Of a DNA stretch of 64,000 nucleotides, positions 11,906 to 23,215 are shown piece by piece (the first letter of the stretch is position 1; every line of letters begins with the position of its first letter). The stretch covers positions 10,943,501 to 11,007,500 of the forward strand of contig CP136896.1 in NCBI GenBank assembly GCA_034359265.1, read 5' to 3'. The position numbers and the translations under genes are program-made. The stretch is from Canna indica (Eukaryota > Streptophyta > Magnoliopsida > Zingiberales > Cannaceae). The notes beneath the pieces are model-generated. The model was not told where the DNA came from. It did not search any database and was given only the letters and a program-made list of their open reading frames with translations.

Positions 11906-12416
11906 TAGAGATAGCAATGGGTTGTGTCAACCCATGGGCAGCACGGATCCGACTCGACATAGGGCTGTATTTGATCTGACCTAAAAAATTTTGGATCGAG
12001 CCAAGCATGGCTCGTATGTGTCCAAGGGACGGGTTGGGCTCGTCATTCGCCCGCACTGGCTCGTTTGGCGCAAGCGGACCGGGTGTCGAGCACGGCATGG
12101 CACGTAGGTCGAGCACGACATGCGCCTATGCTCGACACGGAATGTTGGCCGAGCATGGCATGTGCTTGTGCTGGCTCGTTTGGCGTGCTCAGACCCACTT
12201 GGTGCGTACTAGATCTAGGTCTGGCTCGAGCTAGACCAGTAAAAAAATTGAAAAAAAAAATGTGTGCTGGCCTGAGCCCGAAGGGGCGGGCTAGCCTTGT
12301 GCCGCCCCTTTGAGCGATTGGGCCATGCTAGGCATGTCTCGAGTATTGGCCGGGTCATGCTAGGCATGGCCCGGAGGGCAATGGGCCAGCCCGGGCACAA
12401 CTGATTGCCACCTCTA
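11906..12416. mobile_element. Non-autonomous hAT element
   Basis: The ends are TAGAGATAGCAATGGG and ATTGCCACCTCTA. The 8 bp target-site duplications are tacctcag (11898-11905) and tacctaag (12417-12424), with one mismatch. The interior is rich in 'cgagcatggca' and 'cgggc' motifs and resembles the ends of the element at 43431-44882. No transposase is present. Confidence 0.78.
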
Positions 12417-12790
12417 TACCTAAGGCTAGGCGGTCGAGTCGGAGAATACTAAGACGTATTTTGTGGGTGATTGAATTAGTTATATTGTCCATCACGAACA
12501 AGGTTGACCCATCCAAGGTCAAGGGGAAGGGGTATTTGCTTATCCTCACCGACAATATTAATTATTAAAATATTAATATTAGTACTTACCATATAAAAAA
12601 TATACTTAAAAACATATAAATATTTTTAAAAAATTAATTATTTTTATGTCTACACCTTGTCTTGTGAATAATTTAATATACGGGTAGCAACTATAATAGT
12701 ATTATATATTTTAATATTATAATTAATATTGTCAATGGACAAAAACGTAAATTACGTGTAAAATTATTTATTTTTTATGTCTACAACTTG
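12417..12790. other. AT-rich spacer
   Basis: Runs of A and T with TAAT and ATTA motifs. No gene or repeat boundary is seen. Confidence 0.5.
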
Positions 12791-14120
12791 TCAACTATAA
12801 TCGCATCAAGCATCATGAACCACACTTGAACCTACACACATAGGTAGGAGGGCGTGAGTTTACAACTTAATAAGTGGCTAATATCGTCCTTTCAAACAAA
12901 CATAAATAAAGTAGTAGGAAGTAACATAGTAAATATGCTAAAGTTGTAATAGGATAATCATGCTCTCAAGTAACTCATCAACTCATGTCATACTATAGCA
13001 GTTATGCTATCACACTAATAATTTGATTATTGCATGGAATTCATGAGATCACATTATTCTCTCGCCGAACATGTGCACTAGCCGTTATAAGCCCCTCTAG
13101 CCACTGTCCAATATGGTAGGAAATGTATATCCAACCAGCCACATATGGTAGATATTCAGTGCCGTCTCTTTGGAGCGATTCTCGTCATTGGATGGGCTAA
13201 CAGAGTCGTCTCTTTGGGCACTCACTGTCACCGATCGAAATCAATACCCAATATCGTGACTTTCGGGCGGCGTTACCTGATGGGTTTCGAGAGTCGTCTC
13301 TTTGTGCCACTTCCCTGTCACCAGTTGATATCACACATCAGCCCAGCGCCGTCTCTTTGGAGCCTACCCGTCACCAGATGAGCCTCTAGAGCTGTCTCTT
13401 TGAGGCATCTCACCCTGTCATCAAATGGAGTCACAAAACATCACTCACATGCATAACAGGTAGAATATAGCAATTTAATATGCACTCAAATTCATACAAG
13501 TGTGATACTAATACAATGATAAAGCTAAATGCAAAAATCGATAGATTCATCTAGCCCTTTTAGAAATTTCCTAAACCTTCAACCCATCTCAGAATTCATT
13601 GAAATTTGTTATCGAGGTTGTGCATACCTTCTACTAACTGACCCCGACATTTCACGTTAAAAGGACGACACCCCGGTCTCCAAATCATGTGACAAACATG
13701 CCTTCTAAAGATTTCTAGACAGATTTGAATGTTTTTAAGCCTTTCACCCAAACAACCTTTACACACGAGATTTTGACCCTTAAAATTGGCCAACTCAACC
13801 CCACTTGGTTGCTACACAAATACCCCAAACCAACATGAAATTTATACTATGGAAAATCAGATTTAAGCATATCTTAAGTGAGTGTGGCATTTCATCGAAC
13901 ACTTGGTGGGCAGCACATGCCACCCCACATCCTTCAACGTACGACTACTTACAAGGGGTTTTTCAGGCACTCCTAATTGATAACAATAGCCCTTAAGTTT
14001 AAGGATCAAGTGTATTGAGAACTTTGCTTCCCTACTAGGGTCGCATGCCCTAAGAACTGATTGGGTCCTACTTCCCTTCACGGCTCGAGACCGCAACTGT
14101 GCCAAACAGTGGCAGGACAC
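12791..14120 (-). mobile_element. Reversed Tekay-like LTR fragment with internal subrepeats
   Basis: In reverse complement this stretch resembles the LTR at 24714-27423. The equivalent of 'ctcactgagt...actcact' is found near 12850-12885. Five copies of a 'gtctctttg' unit spaced 44-88 bp lie at 13150-13440. Neither end can be fixed and no internal retroelement genes adjoin it, so it is a solo or truncated LTR. Confidence 0.45.
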
Positions 14121-14280
14121 ATTGCAGCCCCTCGCATGTTAGATTCAATGAGGAGGGTGTTGACGATTGTCGACCATTGGCGGGGCCAGTTGAGTGGTGG
14201 CTAGCTATTGCTTGAATTGGGTAAAGGGGGAGAAGATGGGGAAGTACTGATTTTTGAATTGTAATGGTACATAGTATAAG

Positions 14281-14745
14281 TGTTCTTGCCTGAGGATCAG
14301 AGTAATCTGGTCTGATTCGTGTCTCTCCTGGTCAGGTTCAACGTCGGTGGGGGGCAGGGGGACCTGTAAAAGACACTCTGACGCTCAAGTTAGAGGGACT
14401 CCAAGGTGGAGGTAATAAAATTGGAACTAGGATTACTTGAGGCATGTTGTATCTATATTTATTGCAGGTGGAGGTGATGATGTCGTCCGAAAATTTTATG
14501 GGGTATTGCTTAGAATGAGCTAAGACTAATTCCGGAGATGACAAGCTTGTAATGGCTTATCCCTCTTGATAAGGAAGAATGCAGATATTCTTGTATAGCT
14601 GGGTGGGGTCCCCGGGTAGAGCCGTCTCGTTTGGTTCGGATCTGGTCCAGGGGCTTGGCCAGGTGGAGCCCCTTCGGCGGAGCCGTTTGGTTCGATACGG
14701 GATGAGTAGTGGGGCGTTGTTGGGTCTAAACCAACCAGACCCAAT
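14281..14745 (-). mobile_element. Reversed Tat-like LTR fragment
   Basis: The reverse complement of 14281-14345 (...ctgaccaggagagacac...tcctcaggcaagaaca) matches the 3' end of the Tat-like LTR at 23150-23213. The other end abuts the CACTA fragment that starts at 14746. No primer-binding site or gag lies beside it, so it is a solo or cut LTR. Confidence 0.6.
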
Positions 14746-16036
14746 GACTACTAGAAATGTTAGAATCATCGATGACCATCACCCACGACCACCTAGGCCG
14801 TTGGAATTACCCACGGCATTCCTACGGCTTGGGCCGTTGCAGATGTGCTATATCTGCAACGGCTTCCCTACAGCCGCTCAGGCCGTGGCTTACAAGTCGA
14901 TAGCGCGAATGCGGCACGCAAGTGAAATAACTTATCGGCAATGGCTTAGCAGAGGCTGTGTCGGCCGTTGCTGATGATATTATTACATTAACAACGACTT
15001 ACGTACGACTTCCGTATCCATCGCTCGTTAGTCGATGGTGTGCTCGTGATGCGAAAATAAAATACTTATCAACAACGGCTTTGCGGAGGCCGCATCGGTC
15101 GTTGGTGATGATATTTATCATATGCAACGACTTACCAACGGATAAGCGAGTCATTGGTGATAAATGTTTTTATCTCTGCGTTCACATATGCCTCCCTTTC
15201 TTCTCCTGCTCTCTTCTACTCCATTGATGCTATCGTCGAATCGCCGCCGCTGCCGCTTCTTCGTCTTGAGTCACCGCCGAATCGCCATCGGGTGTTGTCG
15301 CCGATCGTCGATCTCGCATACACGATGCCGCTCGTTCTCTGCCCCCCTTTTTCTGCCACTGGTTGTTCTCTATCGCTCGCTACTTGCCTTCTCTGCCGTC
15401 GATCGTTATTTGCCGTTGAGCCTTTAGGTATTCCATAATCGCTCACTCTTCGACTAGCTATGGCCGAAACCCTAGGTTTCGACCCTACCGGCCATCTTTT
15501 TTTTTTATCTGTTAAGGTTTATGTTATATGATTTAATTGATTAATTAGGGTTTTGTGTTAATTAGTGTTGATTAGGTTTTATTTATATGTTTTAATTGAT
15601 TAACATTTGTTAATTAAGGTTTTGTTAATTGCTTAATGCATGTCCTAATTGATTAATTTATTATTTTATTTAAATAATCTGTAATTTAAATGTTGGTTAA
15701 TTAGTATTATTTTATTAATTAGGGTTAAGTAATACTATTAATTAATTTAGTCTATGTCAACCCTAGCTTAGTTAAATACTAGGTTAATTAGCTAATTCAA
15801 TTAGTTAATCCTATGTTAATTAGTTAACTAGGGTTAAGGAATTGTGCCGACGTTCACTATGGACTCGCGCCAGCGGCATCGTCCATTGTGGACTCGCGCC
15901 GATGAACACAGGTTGATATGTTTCACGTACGCATCGACGAGTCAAATATGATTTTACAAAATCTTGGATCCGTTCAGGGGATGTATGTTCGTGTAAAGAA
16001 GTAGATGATCTTTTATACGACGTACAACCCTTGAAT
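14746..16036 (+). mobile_element. CACTA element, 5' end fragment
   Basis: Begins gACTACTAGAAAT, a one-base variant of the CACTACTAGAAAT end at 33993. It then follows the same plan as that element: subterminal 'gcaacggc' repeats (14820-15150), a pyrimidine-rich GC leader (about 15180-15440), an AT-rich stretch with 'ttaattag' repeats, two to three copies of the 'actcgcgcc' repeat (15850-15905), and a segment matching 35020-35150. It breaks off at about 16036, before the transposase genes. Confidence 0.75.
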
Positions 16037-16091
16037 TGTCCCTAATTGGATAATTTGGGAATATAGTTATTTGTATTGCACTTAGTTATTT

Positions 16092-16885
16092 CACTACTGG
16101 AATAACAAGCATTAGCAACGGCTCCAACCGTTGCTGAGCCGTTGCTGAAAGCCATCAGCAACGGCTTGCAACGGCCCAACTCGTTGCAACGCGGCCATGG
16201 CAGAAAAATGCATTGTTGATAAGTTAGCAATGGATCAGCAACGGCCGGAGCGACCGTTGCTAATAACATTATTAGCAACAGTTCTGCCACGGCTACTGGG
16301 CCATTATAGATATAGACATCAGCAACGGTCTGGTCGCCGTGGCAAGGTCGTTAGTGAAAGCCCGTTGCTAAGCCGTTCTTGTAGGTTATGAGCAACGTCT
16401 TTGAGGTTGCGACCCAGAAAATACGATACACTTTCAGTAACGGCTTTCCCACGGACAGCCGTGGGAAAGCTGTTGCTGATGATGTTAACCTATAACTGAA
16501 AAATTTTAAAATTTCTAATTTACATTAATATATTGATACATTTAACTTGATACATAACTCACACACTCATACACACATCCATTCACATACACGTCACAGA
16601 TACACCCAGATATACATCAAAATAATTATACTTATATTTATAATTATCCACAATCATATAAAAATTGTTCAAATTCAAAACTATTATATCAATATCCAAA
16701 CAAAATAAGTCAATCAAGTGTAGTATCCAAGTAACAAAGTCAATATCCAAAAATAATAATAAATGTCACAAACAAGTCATAGGAAGGTCTGGATCATAAT
16801 ATGGCGAGGTCTGGAGTGCTTGGGTGTACACCGGCGTGGACTGGCTCGAGGATGATAGATCTGATGATACCGAGGGATGTCTGCT
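16092..16885 (-). mobile_element. CACTA element, inverted 3' end fragment
   Basis: CACTACTGGAATAAC at 16092 is the reverse complement of the right end at 37903-37917. Subterminal 'gcaacgg' repeats follow, then the reverse complement of the end of the second CACTA gene, matching 37190-37300. It breaks off near 16885. It faces the 5' fragment 14746-16036, from which it is separated by 55 bp. Confidence 0.75.
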
Positions 16886-17221
16886 TCGGTACATTCATTT
16901 AAAATTATTTATTAAAAATTAGTTTTGTTACGTTGACAAAATAATGTAATATTTATCTCAATTATATAATAATAATAATGTGTTATATATATATAATTAG
17001 TCTCAATGATCCATATGTAATGGTGGGCTCCATTTTCCCAATTATAGTCTACTTTATTTAATTTTGATGTGTTTTTTATATAGTATTACTCGAAAAGCTA
17101 TATGTTATATTAAATAAATATTTTCCCAACTTATTTTTGTGTTAGAGTTGTGATCGAATTCAATTAATAAATCTTCCACTGACTTTCTTGTATTAACTTA
17201 TGGATTGGATTAATAATATTG
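16886..17221. other. AT-rich spacer
   Basis: Runs of AT with TA repeats near 16985. No gene is seen. It may include the diverged start of the LTR that follows. Confidence 0.4.
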
Positions 17222-17671
17222 GGCCCGATCGAATTAGACTCATCAGTGCCCCTATACTCCCCAACCCAATTCGAGTCAGGCTAGACAGCTCCACCTAGAC
17301 ATACTCCCGAATATGATTCGAGCCGGATCGAATGGCTCCACCCAATCATACAAGAACATTCGCATCCTTCTTTATCACGAGGGATACGCCATTATAGACC
17401 CACTATCTTCGGGATCAACCTCTACTCTTTCTGCGCAATATCTTCATGAGATTGTCGGGCAGCGTCATCACTTCCATCTGCAATAAATGCAGACACAACA
17501 CACCTCAGGTAACCTAAGTTTTTTTTTTCATTACCTCCATTTTAGAGTTTTACTAACTTGAATGTCGAAGTATCTTTTGCAAGTCCCCCCTCTCCCCTTC
17601 CGCCGAAGTTGCACTTGATCAGGAGAGACACATAGCTGAGTTGACTACTCTGATCCTCTAAGGCATGAACA
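17222..17671 (+). mobile_element. Tat-like solo or truncated LTR
   Basis: Aligns along its length with 22736-23213 (shared 'gagatacgccattata' allowing a change, 'atcttcgggatca', 'ctgatcaggagagacac' against 'ctgaccaggagagacac'). It ends in '..atgaaca' at about 17671 without the TGGCGCC primer-binding site, unlike the copy at 23213. It is therefore a solo LTR or a truncated one. Confidence 0.65.
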
Positions 17672-17986
17672 ACTTGTGTTTCGTAGGTAAGTTATGTGTG
17701 CTCATCCGTAGTTTTTATTACCAATATTTGATAGTTTTATTTAATTCCTTTATATTATTCCTTTGTTTAAGAAAAATATAATTATTTTTTGTCGGAAGTG
17801 TTTTTTGAAGTTATTATTCTTATTACGCGCTCTCTTAGGTAGTGTTTGATTGAATGAAATAGATGGAGAACGAAATACTAATCCTCATGCCCCACTTATT
17901 CCCTTTTTGATTGCAACTTATAGACAAAGAATATGTGGGCCATAAGTAATAGATAAGAATACTATTCTCATGCATGAGAATAATAT
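17672..17986. other. AT-rich spacer
   Basis: No coding or repeat content recognised beyond T-rich runs. Confidence 0.4.
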
Positions 17987-18722
17987 TAGGGATGACACTA
18001 GCTAGGGAGAGTTTGGGACAACGAAGTCAATCATATCTCAAATTCATTAAGAAAACTCAATCCTAAACTCGTCCCAAACCCGTTAGTATTTTGAAGGGTA
18101 ATTCCCAAACCCATCCCACTAATTTAACAGATATCCACTGGGTACCCGCTTTTCGCCCGTTAATAAATTTTATATAAAAAAATTGGTTTACAATCTACAT
18201 ACTTATTATAACATCTAAGAATAGTTAATAGAATTTATATATAAAAAATTATTCTACATACTTATCGTAACATCTAATATTATATAACTTATACAAATAG
18301 TTTAAAATTATAAAAAATAGTTGGAATTAATAGCTGACGAGCTACTTCTTTGAACCTCTCAACTCTTGATGGTGTATTGTTATATTATATAATGTGTTAG
18401 GAAATAGGGTATATGTAATTAAATGTGTTATTGTATAATGTATACTTAGCTTTAATTAAAAAAATAAATTATATTAAATTCTAATTAAAAAGATATAATT
18501 ATCCTATATATATGGATAATATGATGGGTATTTTAGTAATTTTATACTTAATGGATTTGAGACGGGTTTTAGACTAAAATCCTGAACTCGTCCCAAATCC
18601 TATAGGATTTTTACCTCAAAATACTATACCCGTCCCACGACCCAACGGGCAAAACCCACTAATGACCTATCAAGATCTAGGACGGGTAAATACTCATTTA
18701 CAAAAATCCACTACCATCTCTA
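17987..18722. mobile_element. Non-autonomous hAT element
   Basis: The ends are TAGGGATGACA and CTACCATCTCTA, with a perfect 8 bp target-site duplication aataatat (17979-17986 and 18723-18730). The subterminal parts carry inverted 'cgtcccaaacccgt' and 'gacgggttt' motifs. The interior is AT-rich and no transposase is present. Confidence 0.85.
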
Positions 18723-19947
18723 AATAATATTCCTTATCTCAACTCAAGGAACAATATTCCTCATATATTCCTTATGAGATTTTTTAAATATTTTTCTTCA
18801 ATATTTATAATATTACGCAATAATATAAAAATTAGATTGTTAGATTAATTTTAATAATTACATATCATAAATAGATAATTATTATTTTATTATCGAGTAT
18901 CATTTTAATATCTATTTTTTAAAATTTAATTAATTATTATGAAAATAAAATAAATAATATTTTTGTTTAAAAGTAATAAATTATTTTACATTAATACTTA
19001 TTTTTATTATATTGTCATTAATTAGAATATATTAGAATATTTATTATATTTTTAGAATGATATTTTAATTATTTATCTCTTTATTCATTATTTAATCCTA
19101 ATACCAACTAAACAATATAATATTATTTCTTATCTATTTCATTCTTTATTTATTCATATTATTTGTCTATTCTTATTTCATTTCATCCTACAAAATGTTA
19201 ACTTAGTCTTAGATAATATTCGTCTTAATGGATAATAATCGTAAGACGAGTGTCACATAAAAGTTGAGGAGGTTAATGTGTAAAAGTATAAAAAAATTAA
19301 TTTTCTAGGAGATGGGCGCCATCGGCCTCCTTCGATTCCACCCTCATTTGTATGGACAATCTGCCTATATAAATCTCAATGAATGATTGAATATGGACTT
19401 TAAATGATTGAACATGAATAAAAAATAAATAAATATAAATATGAATAAAAAATAAATTGGTACGTTTGCTTAAAGTTCGTATTCACTTTGGGTTTTTTAT
19501 GGACAGATTATCAAGTTGCACTCTCATTTGTTGCCCAAACATTTCTAGTGGGATGAAATTTTTAACAATTGGACTTGACCGGTCCCACCCTTAATTAAAA
19601 ATATATAACTTGTATTAAGCCAGAGTTGAGACAACTTTACAGTCAAATCCAAAGTCAACTAGGTCGGATTTGACCTCACCTCAACTTTATGGCGCACCGA
19701 GTACTTTCTAATCCTGAATCCAACAACTTATAAGTGACATTTTAATTGATATTATCATCATCACTTGTGCAAGGCCAAGTACAAAACCATGATAATTAAC
19801 ACGAGCTTTTCATTGCCACCAAAATTATCCCCGCATCACCCAACCCAAAATTCTACCCTTATCCACTGAACATCAATAATGGCAATTAAACAAAAGAAAA
19901 AAGAAAAGAAAAAACCTCAAATATCTTTTTTGTTTTTTAATGCTCAA
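18723..19947. other. Gene-free AT-rich DNA
   Basis: Very AT-rich (TTATTA and AATAAT runs), with short GC patches near 19310-19350 and 19580-19700. It is downstream of the minus-strand gene that ends at 19948, so the last few hundred bases probably include its 3' UTR. No open frame is convincing. Confidence 0.5.
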
Positions 19948-20723
19948 CTAATAAAAAGTAGAGGAATTATAGAAATGGGAAGACCTCTTCCCCCTCTGTA
20001 TTTGGAGTCTCCTCCTCCTCGCCAGTGCCGACGTGGCGGCTCTGTACGCCATTTGCTGCTGTTTCTGCTGTTCCCACCCCCACACCGAATCCTGCTCTTG
20101 TTCGACCTCCCCTTCATTCGGCCTCTCGTTTAGATCCGGAAGAAGAAGGCCGACCGCGGCGGCGCCCGCGGACTTGGGCTCCTCGGCCGGCCATTGGACG
20201 CCTTGCCAGCCCCATCCGTGGCCCGTCGCAATAGCCGCCGTCCATTGGCGGTCGACGGCCGTGGGGTCTATTGAGACCGGTCCGCCACCGCCGCCGCCAA
20301 TTAGTAGCACCTCCGGCATCTAATGGAAAGAAGTGTTATTATCCATAAGAAAATTCTCTTTTTCCTAAAAAAATGATTTGAAGAAGAAGAAGAAGAAGAA
20401 ACCTGGTGTTGCTTTGCTTCATGGATAAAGGAAGAGTTCGGTGATGAACTCTGCAAGAAGGATTTGTGCTCGTCTCTAATTACCTGGTTAATTTGATTAA
20501 TTATTTCCAGTAAAAATTATGAATACACAGTAAAAAGATCTTATGATTAATTTAGTAAAAAAATGTGTATTTCAGATTTAGGTGAAATTTCAAGAATCAA
20601 TTGATTTAAAAGGAAAAGAAAAAAGGAAGAAAAAAAACGACTTACTCTATCAGAATTGGATTTAGCGTCAGATAAGAAATCCATCATCTCTCGCTGTTGT
20701 TCCATCCACTGCTCAAGAATTTG

Positions 20724-20765
<42 letters not shown>

Positions 20766-21118
20766 GGTAAAGTTACCTGCTTCCGGTCTCGCTTGCGGTG
20801 CCGGCCGTCGACATCCTCGCCACCGCTCTCTTGGAAGCAGAGCGGGGAAGTGGGGCTCAACGTAGTGGTGGTGGGTACTCCTTCGACGCCGACCCTCTCC
20901 TTGTCATCGAGCAGAGGAGGAGGCAGAGGATGTATTACAGGATGGTGGAGGTGGCCGGGTACTGACCTGGGCTTCCGGCATCCCCAGGAGAGAGACTCGG
21001 GAAGGGCGTGAAGCGGAGGTCGCCAGCGTTCGGCCGCGAGGATGAGCTCGGCGAGCTCCGTGAGCGTGAGCGCCACCTGCAGCTCGTCCTCTGTGGGCCC
21101 TTCCATCGACGAAGCCAT
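19948..21118 (-). CDS. Four-exon EAR-motif (LPDLNERP) protein
   Basis: Exons complement(19948..20319, 20403..20483, 20646..20708, 20777..21118) give 285 residues. All four are in phase 0 and all introns are GT-AG (lengths 83, 162 and 68). Exon 1 starts MASSMEGPTEDELQVALTL and is GC-rich. Exon 2 gives WMEQQREMMDFLSDAKSNSD. Exon 4 contains GLLLPDLNERPNEGEVEQEQ, whose DLNERP fits the DLNxxP class of EAR repressor motifs, and ends in a basic stretch (ALARRRRLQIQRGKRSS). EAR motifs recruit TOPLESS-type corepressors, so a nuclear transcriptional regulator is plausible. I see no DNA-binding domain. The start is the only ATG that opens the GC-rich exon. I do not recognise a named family. The clean exon phases argue strongly for a real, intact host gene. 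Confidence 0.8.
20727..20764. repeat. (GA)19 microsatellite inside intron 1 of the EAR gene
   Basis: 38 bp of perfect GA repeat. On the gene strand it is (CT)19 and fills over half of the 68-base first intron, directly before the acceptor, so it serves as the polypyrimidine tract. Repeat-length change would alter intron length. Confidence 0.9.
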
Positions 21119-21457
21119 GTGTAATGAACGGGGTTTTAGGGAGGCGGAGGAGAGAGCAGCGGCGGCGGCGGGCGGAGAAGAAAGGGGAGAAAGGATAGGA
21201 ACGGAGTTCGCTGGTTTTGGTTTATGAATCCAATGGAAGAATATGAGCCCATGGCCGATTAATATGGTGCCGACACGTGTAGCATAGAAAGAGATAGGTT
21301 TTTTTAAATTTCCCCTCCATAAATAAGTAACAATTTGAGAATTCTGTGGAACGCTTTTTTGTAGTTTTTTTTTGCCCTTTTTCTTCGTAGCATATTTTTA
21401 ACATTTGTCGCTGGTAAAAAAAAAATTGAAGCAAACGCATAAAAATCTGTATTGTTT
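21119..21457 (-). other. Upstream region of the EAR gene
   Basis: GC-rich close to the start codon (21119-21230), then T-rich. It probably holds the 5' UTR and promoter on the minus strand. 'gccgacacgtgtagc' near 21270 contains ACACGTGT, an ACGT-core (G-box or ABRE-like) element. No TATA box could be assigned. Confidence 0.4.
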
Positions 21458-21872
21458 TCAGAGACGATAGTTGATGAGATACAGTGCGAATACTATATTG
21501 TATATTTATATTCACTGCAGATATAATTATAAATATTCACATAAGTATCGTATTTATATATGCATCACATTTAATAAAAATTAATAAATAATATATTTAA
21601 TAAAAGAATAATAACGTATATTACTAACATTTATAATAATTAATAATTTAATAGGGTTTCATATATAATTTATCATAAAACTCATCGAATATGCGGCGTG
21701 GATACGATGCGAATTCGCATCCATATTCATATCCGCACCGCATCCGTACGGATATAAATTTTTTAAACTTATATCAGCATTCATATGTGTTTTTATTTGC
21801 GGATATGAATCTGGTACTGTGCGGATCGATAAGATTTTTAGTTGACGAATGCGGATAAAATTATCATCTCGA
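21458..21872. mobile_element. Possible hAT-like non-autonomous element
   Basis: The ends CAGAGACGATAG and TTATCATCTCGA are imperfect inverted repeats similar to the TAGGGATGATAA end at 31538. The interior is rich in 'gcggat' and 'atccgc', as in that element. An 8 bp target-site duplication is not evident, so the limits are tentative. Confidence 0.4.
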
Positions 21873-22735
21873 TGTGTTCGTTTTATTTGTTGGTATATTT
21901 TTAAAAATATAAAAAAGAGAAAATATTATTTTGATAGATGTCTTTTCTATTTTGCTTATTTATAGATGGTATAACAGCAGGGGTAAAAATGTCAAAACAA
22001 AATATTTCTTAGTAAATTGTAATCCTCCACTTATGGAATAGGCCAACTTAGAGAAATTAGAAAGAACTCTTTAAAAAAAAGGAATTGAGTACCTCTTCCT
22101 TTCTTAAATTAGATAATACTCTTCGAGAGATATCAAGGTCGCTTTGTATCCATTGAACTTGCATATTTAATTATCACTTCATGTGAATTGAGATCAAATC
22201 TCAAAAGCTCATATTTGAAATTTTTGCTCGATAGAGTCTCATCATATTTTAATTCCTTTTGTATGAAAAGAAAATCTTAGAGGAGATGAATTTTCTATGA
22301 ATCTGACTAATTGAGACCCTTATAATCCAATATTATTAGAGCATTTTCTCCAAATTAGAACGATTATGATAAATTTTCAAAATCGAAATAAGGATGAATA
22401 GGTTCTCAAAAGTAGAAAGCAAAAAGTAAAAGATTATATGTTACTCTCTCGTACTTTTCTAATTTTCTAATTTTTGATTTGCAAATTTTTTAATTTTTAT
22501 AATTTTTAAAATAACTATAACATGAAATTTTTTACTTATTAAAATTAAATTTCATCATTTTTTTAGCTACTTCAAAACTTTTGCTCATATATATTTTTTA
22601 AAGTGTGTAGGACTAATTCTATTTCATTAAACTAGGGCACTATTGTTACTCATGTATATTTTGGAGGGTGTACATGACAAATTTTATGTCATATGAAATA
22701 AATATAAATGATTAAAATTTGGGTTAGAGTAGTAC
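21873..22735. other. AT-rich spacer
   Basis: No gene or clear repeat. The last part probably includes the unresolved 5' end of the LTR that follows. Confidence 0.4.
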
Positions 22736-23213
22736 TATTGGGCTCGTCGGATTAGACTTAGTAGCGCCCTACACTCTTGAACCCAAATCGAGCCTGACCA
22801 GACGGCTCCACTTAGAAGCTCTATTCGGACATACTTCTGAACCTGACTCAAGCCAAGTTGAATGGCTCCGCCTGAGGCTCCACCCGGTCATACAAGGACA
22901 TCCACGTCCTTTCTTATCACGAGAGATACGCCATTATAGGCCCGCTATCTTCGGGATCAGTCTCCACCTATTCTGAGCAATATTCCCGTGAGATTGCCGA
23001 GCAGTGTCATCACATTCACCTGCAATAAATACAAACATGACATGCCTCAAGTAACCCAAGTTCTAATTTCGTTACCTCTATCTTGGAGATCTACTAACTT
23101 GAGCGTCGAAGTGTCTTTGTAGATTTCCCCTCCTGCCAGAGTTGCACCTGACCAGGAGAGACACCGAATTAGACCGAACTACTCCGATCCTCGGGCCAGA
23201 ACATTTGGCGCCC
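22736..23213 (+). mobile_element. Tat-like Ty3 LTR, 3' part
   Basis: The sequence matches 17222-17671 and, inverted, 14281-14345. It ends '..gccagaaca' at 23213 and is followed at once by tttggcgcccaccgtag, a TGGCGCC-type primer-binding site used by Tat/Athila-group Ty3 elements. The 5' limit of the LTR is not resolved. Confidence 0.75.
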
Positions 23214-23215
23214 AC

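Noticed and set aside
12007..12313. Overlapping frames on both strands
   Set aside because: They arise from GC-rich repeats inside the hAT element at 11906-12416.
14579..15446. Several overlapping frames on both strands
   Set aside because: They lie in an LTR and in the GC-rich leader of a CACTA fragment. Codon content is repeat-like and no domain is seen.
20656..21011. Plus-strand frames with Arg-Glu repeats
   Set aside because: They read the GA microsatellite and the antisense of the EAR gene exons.
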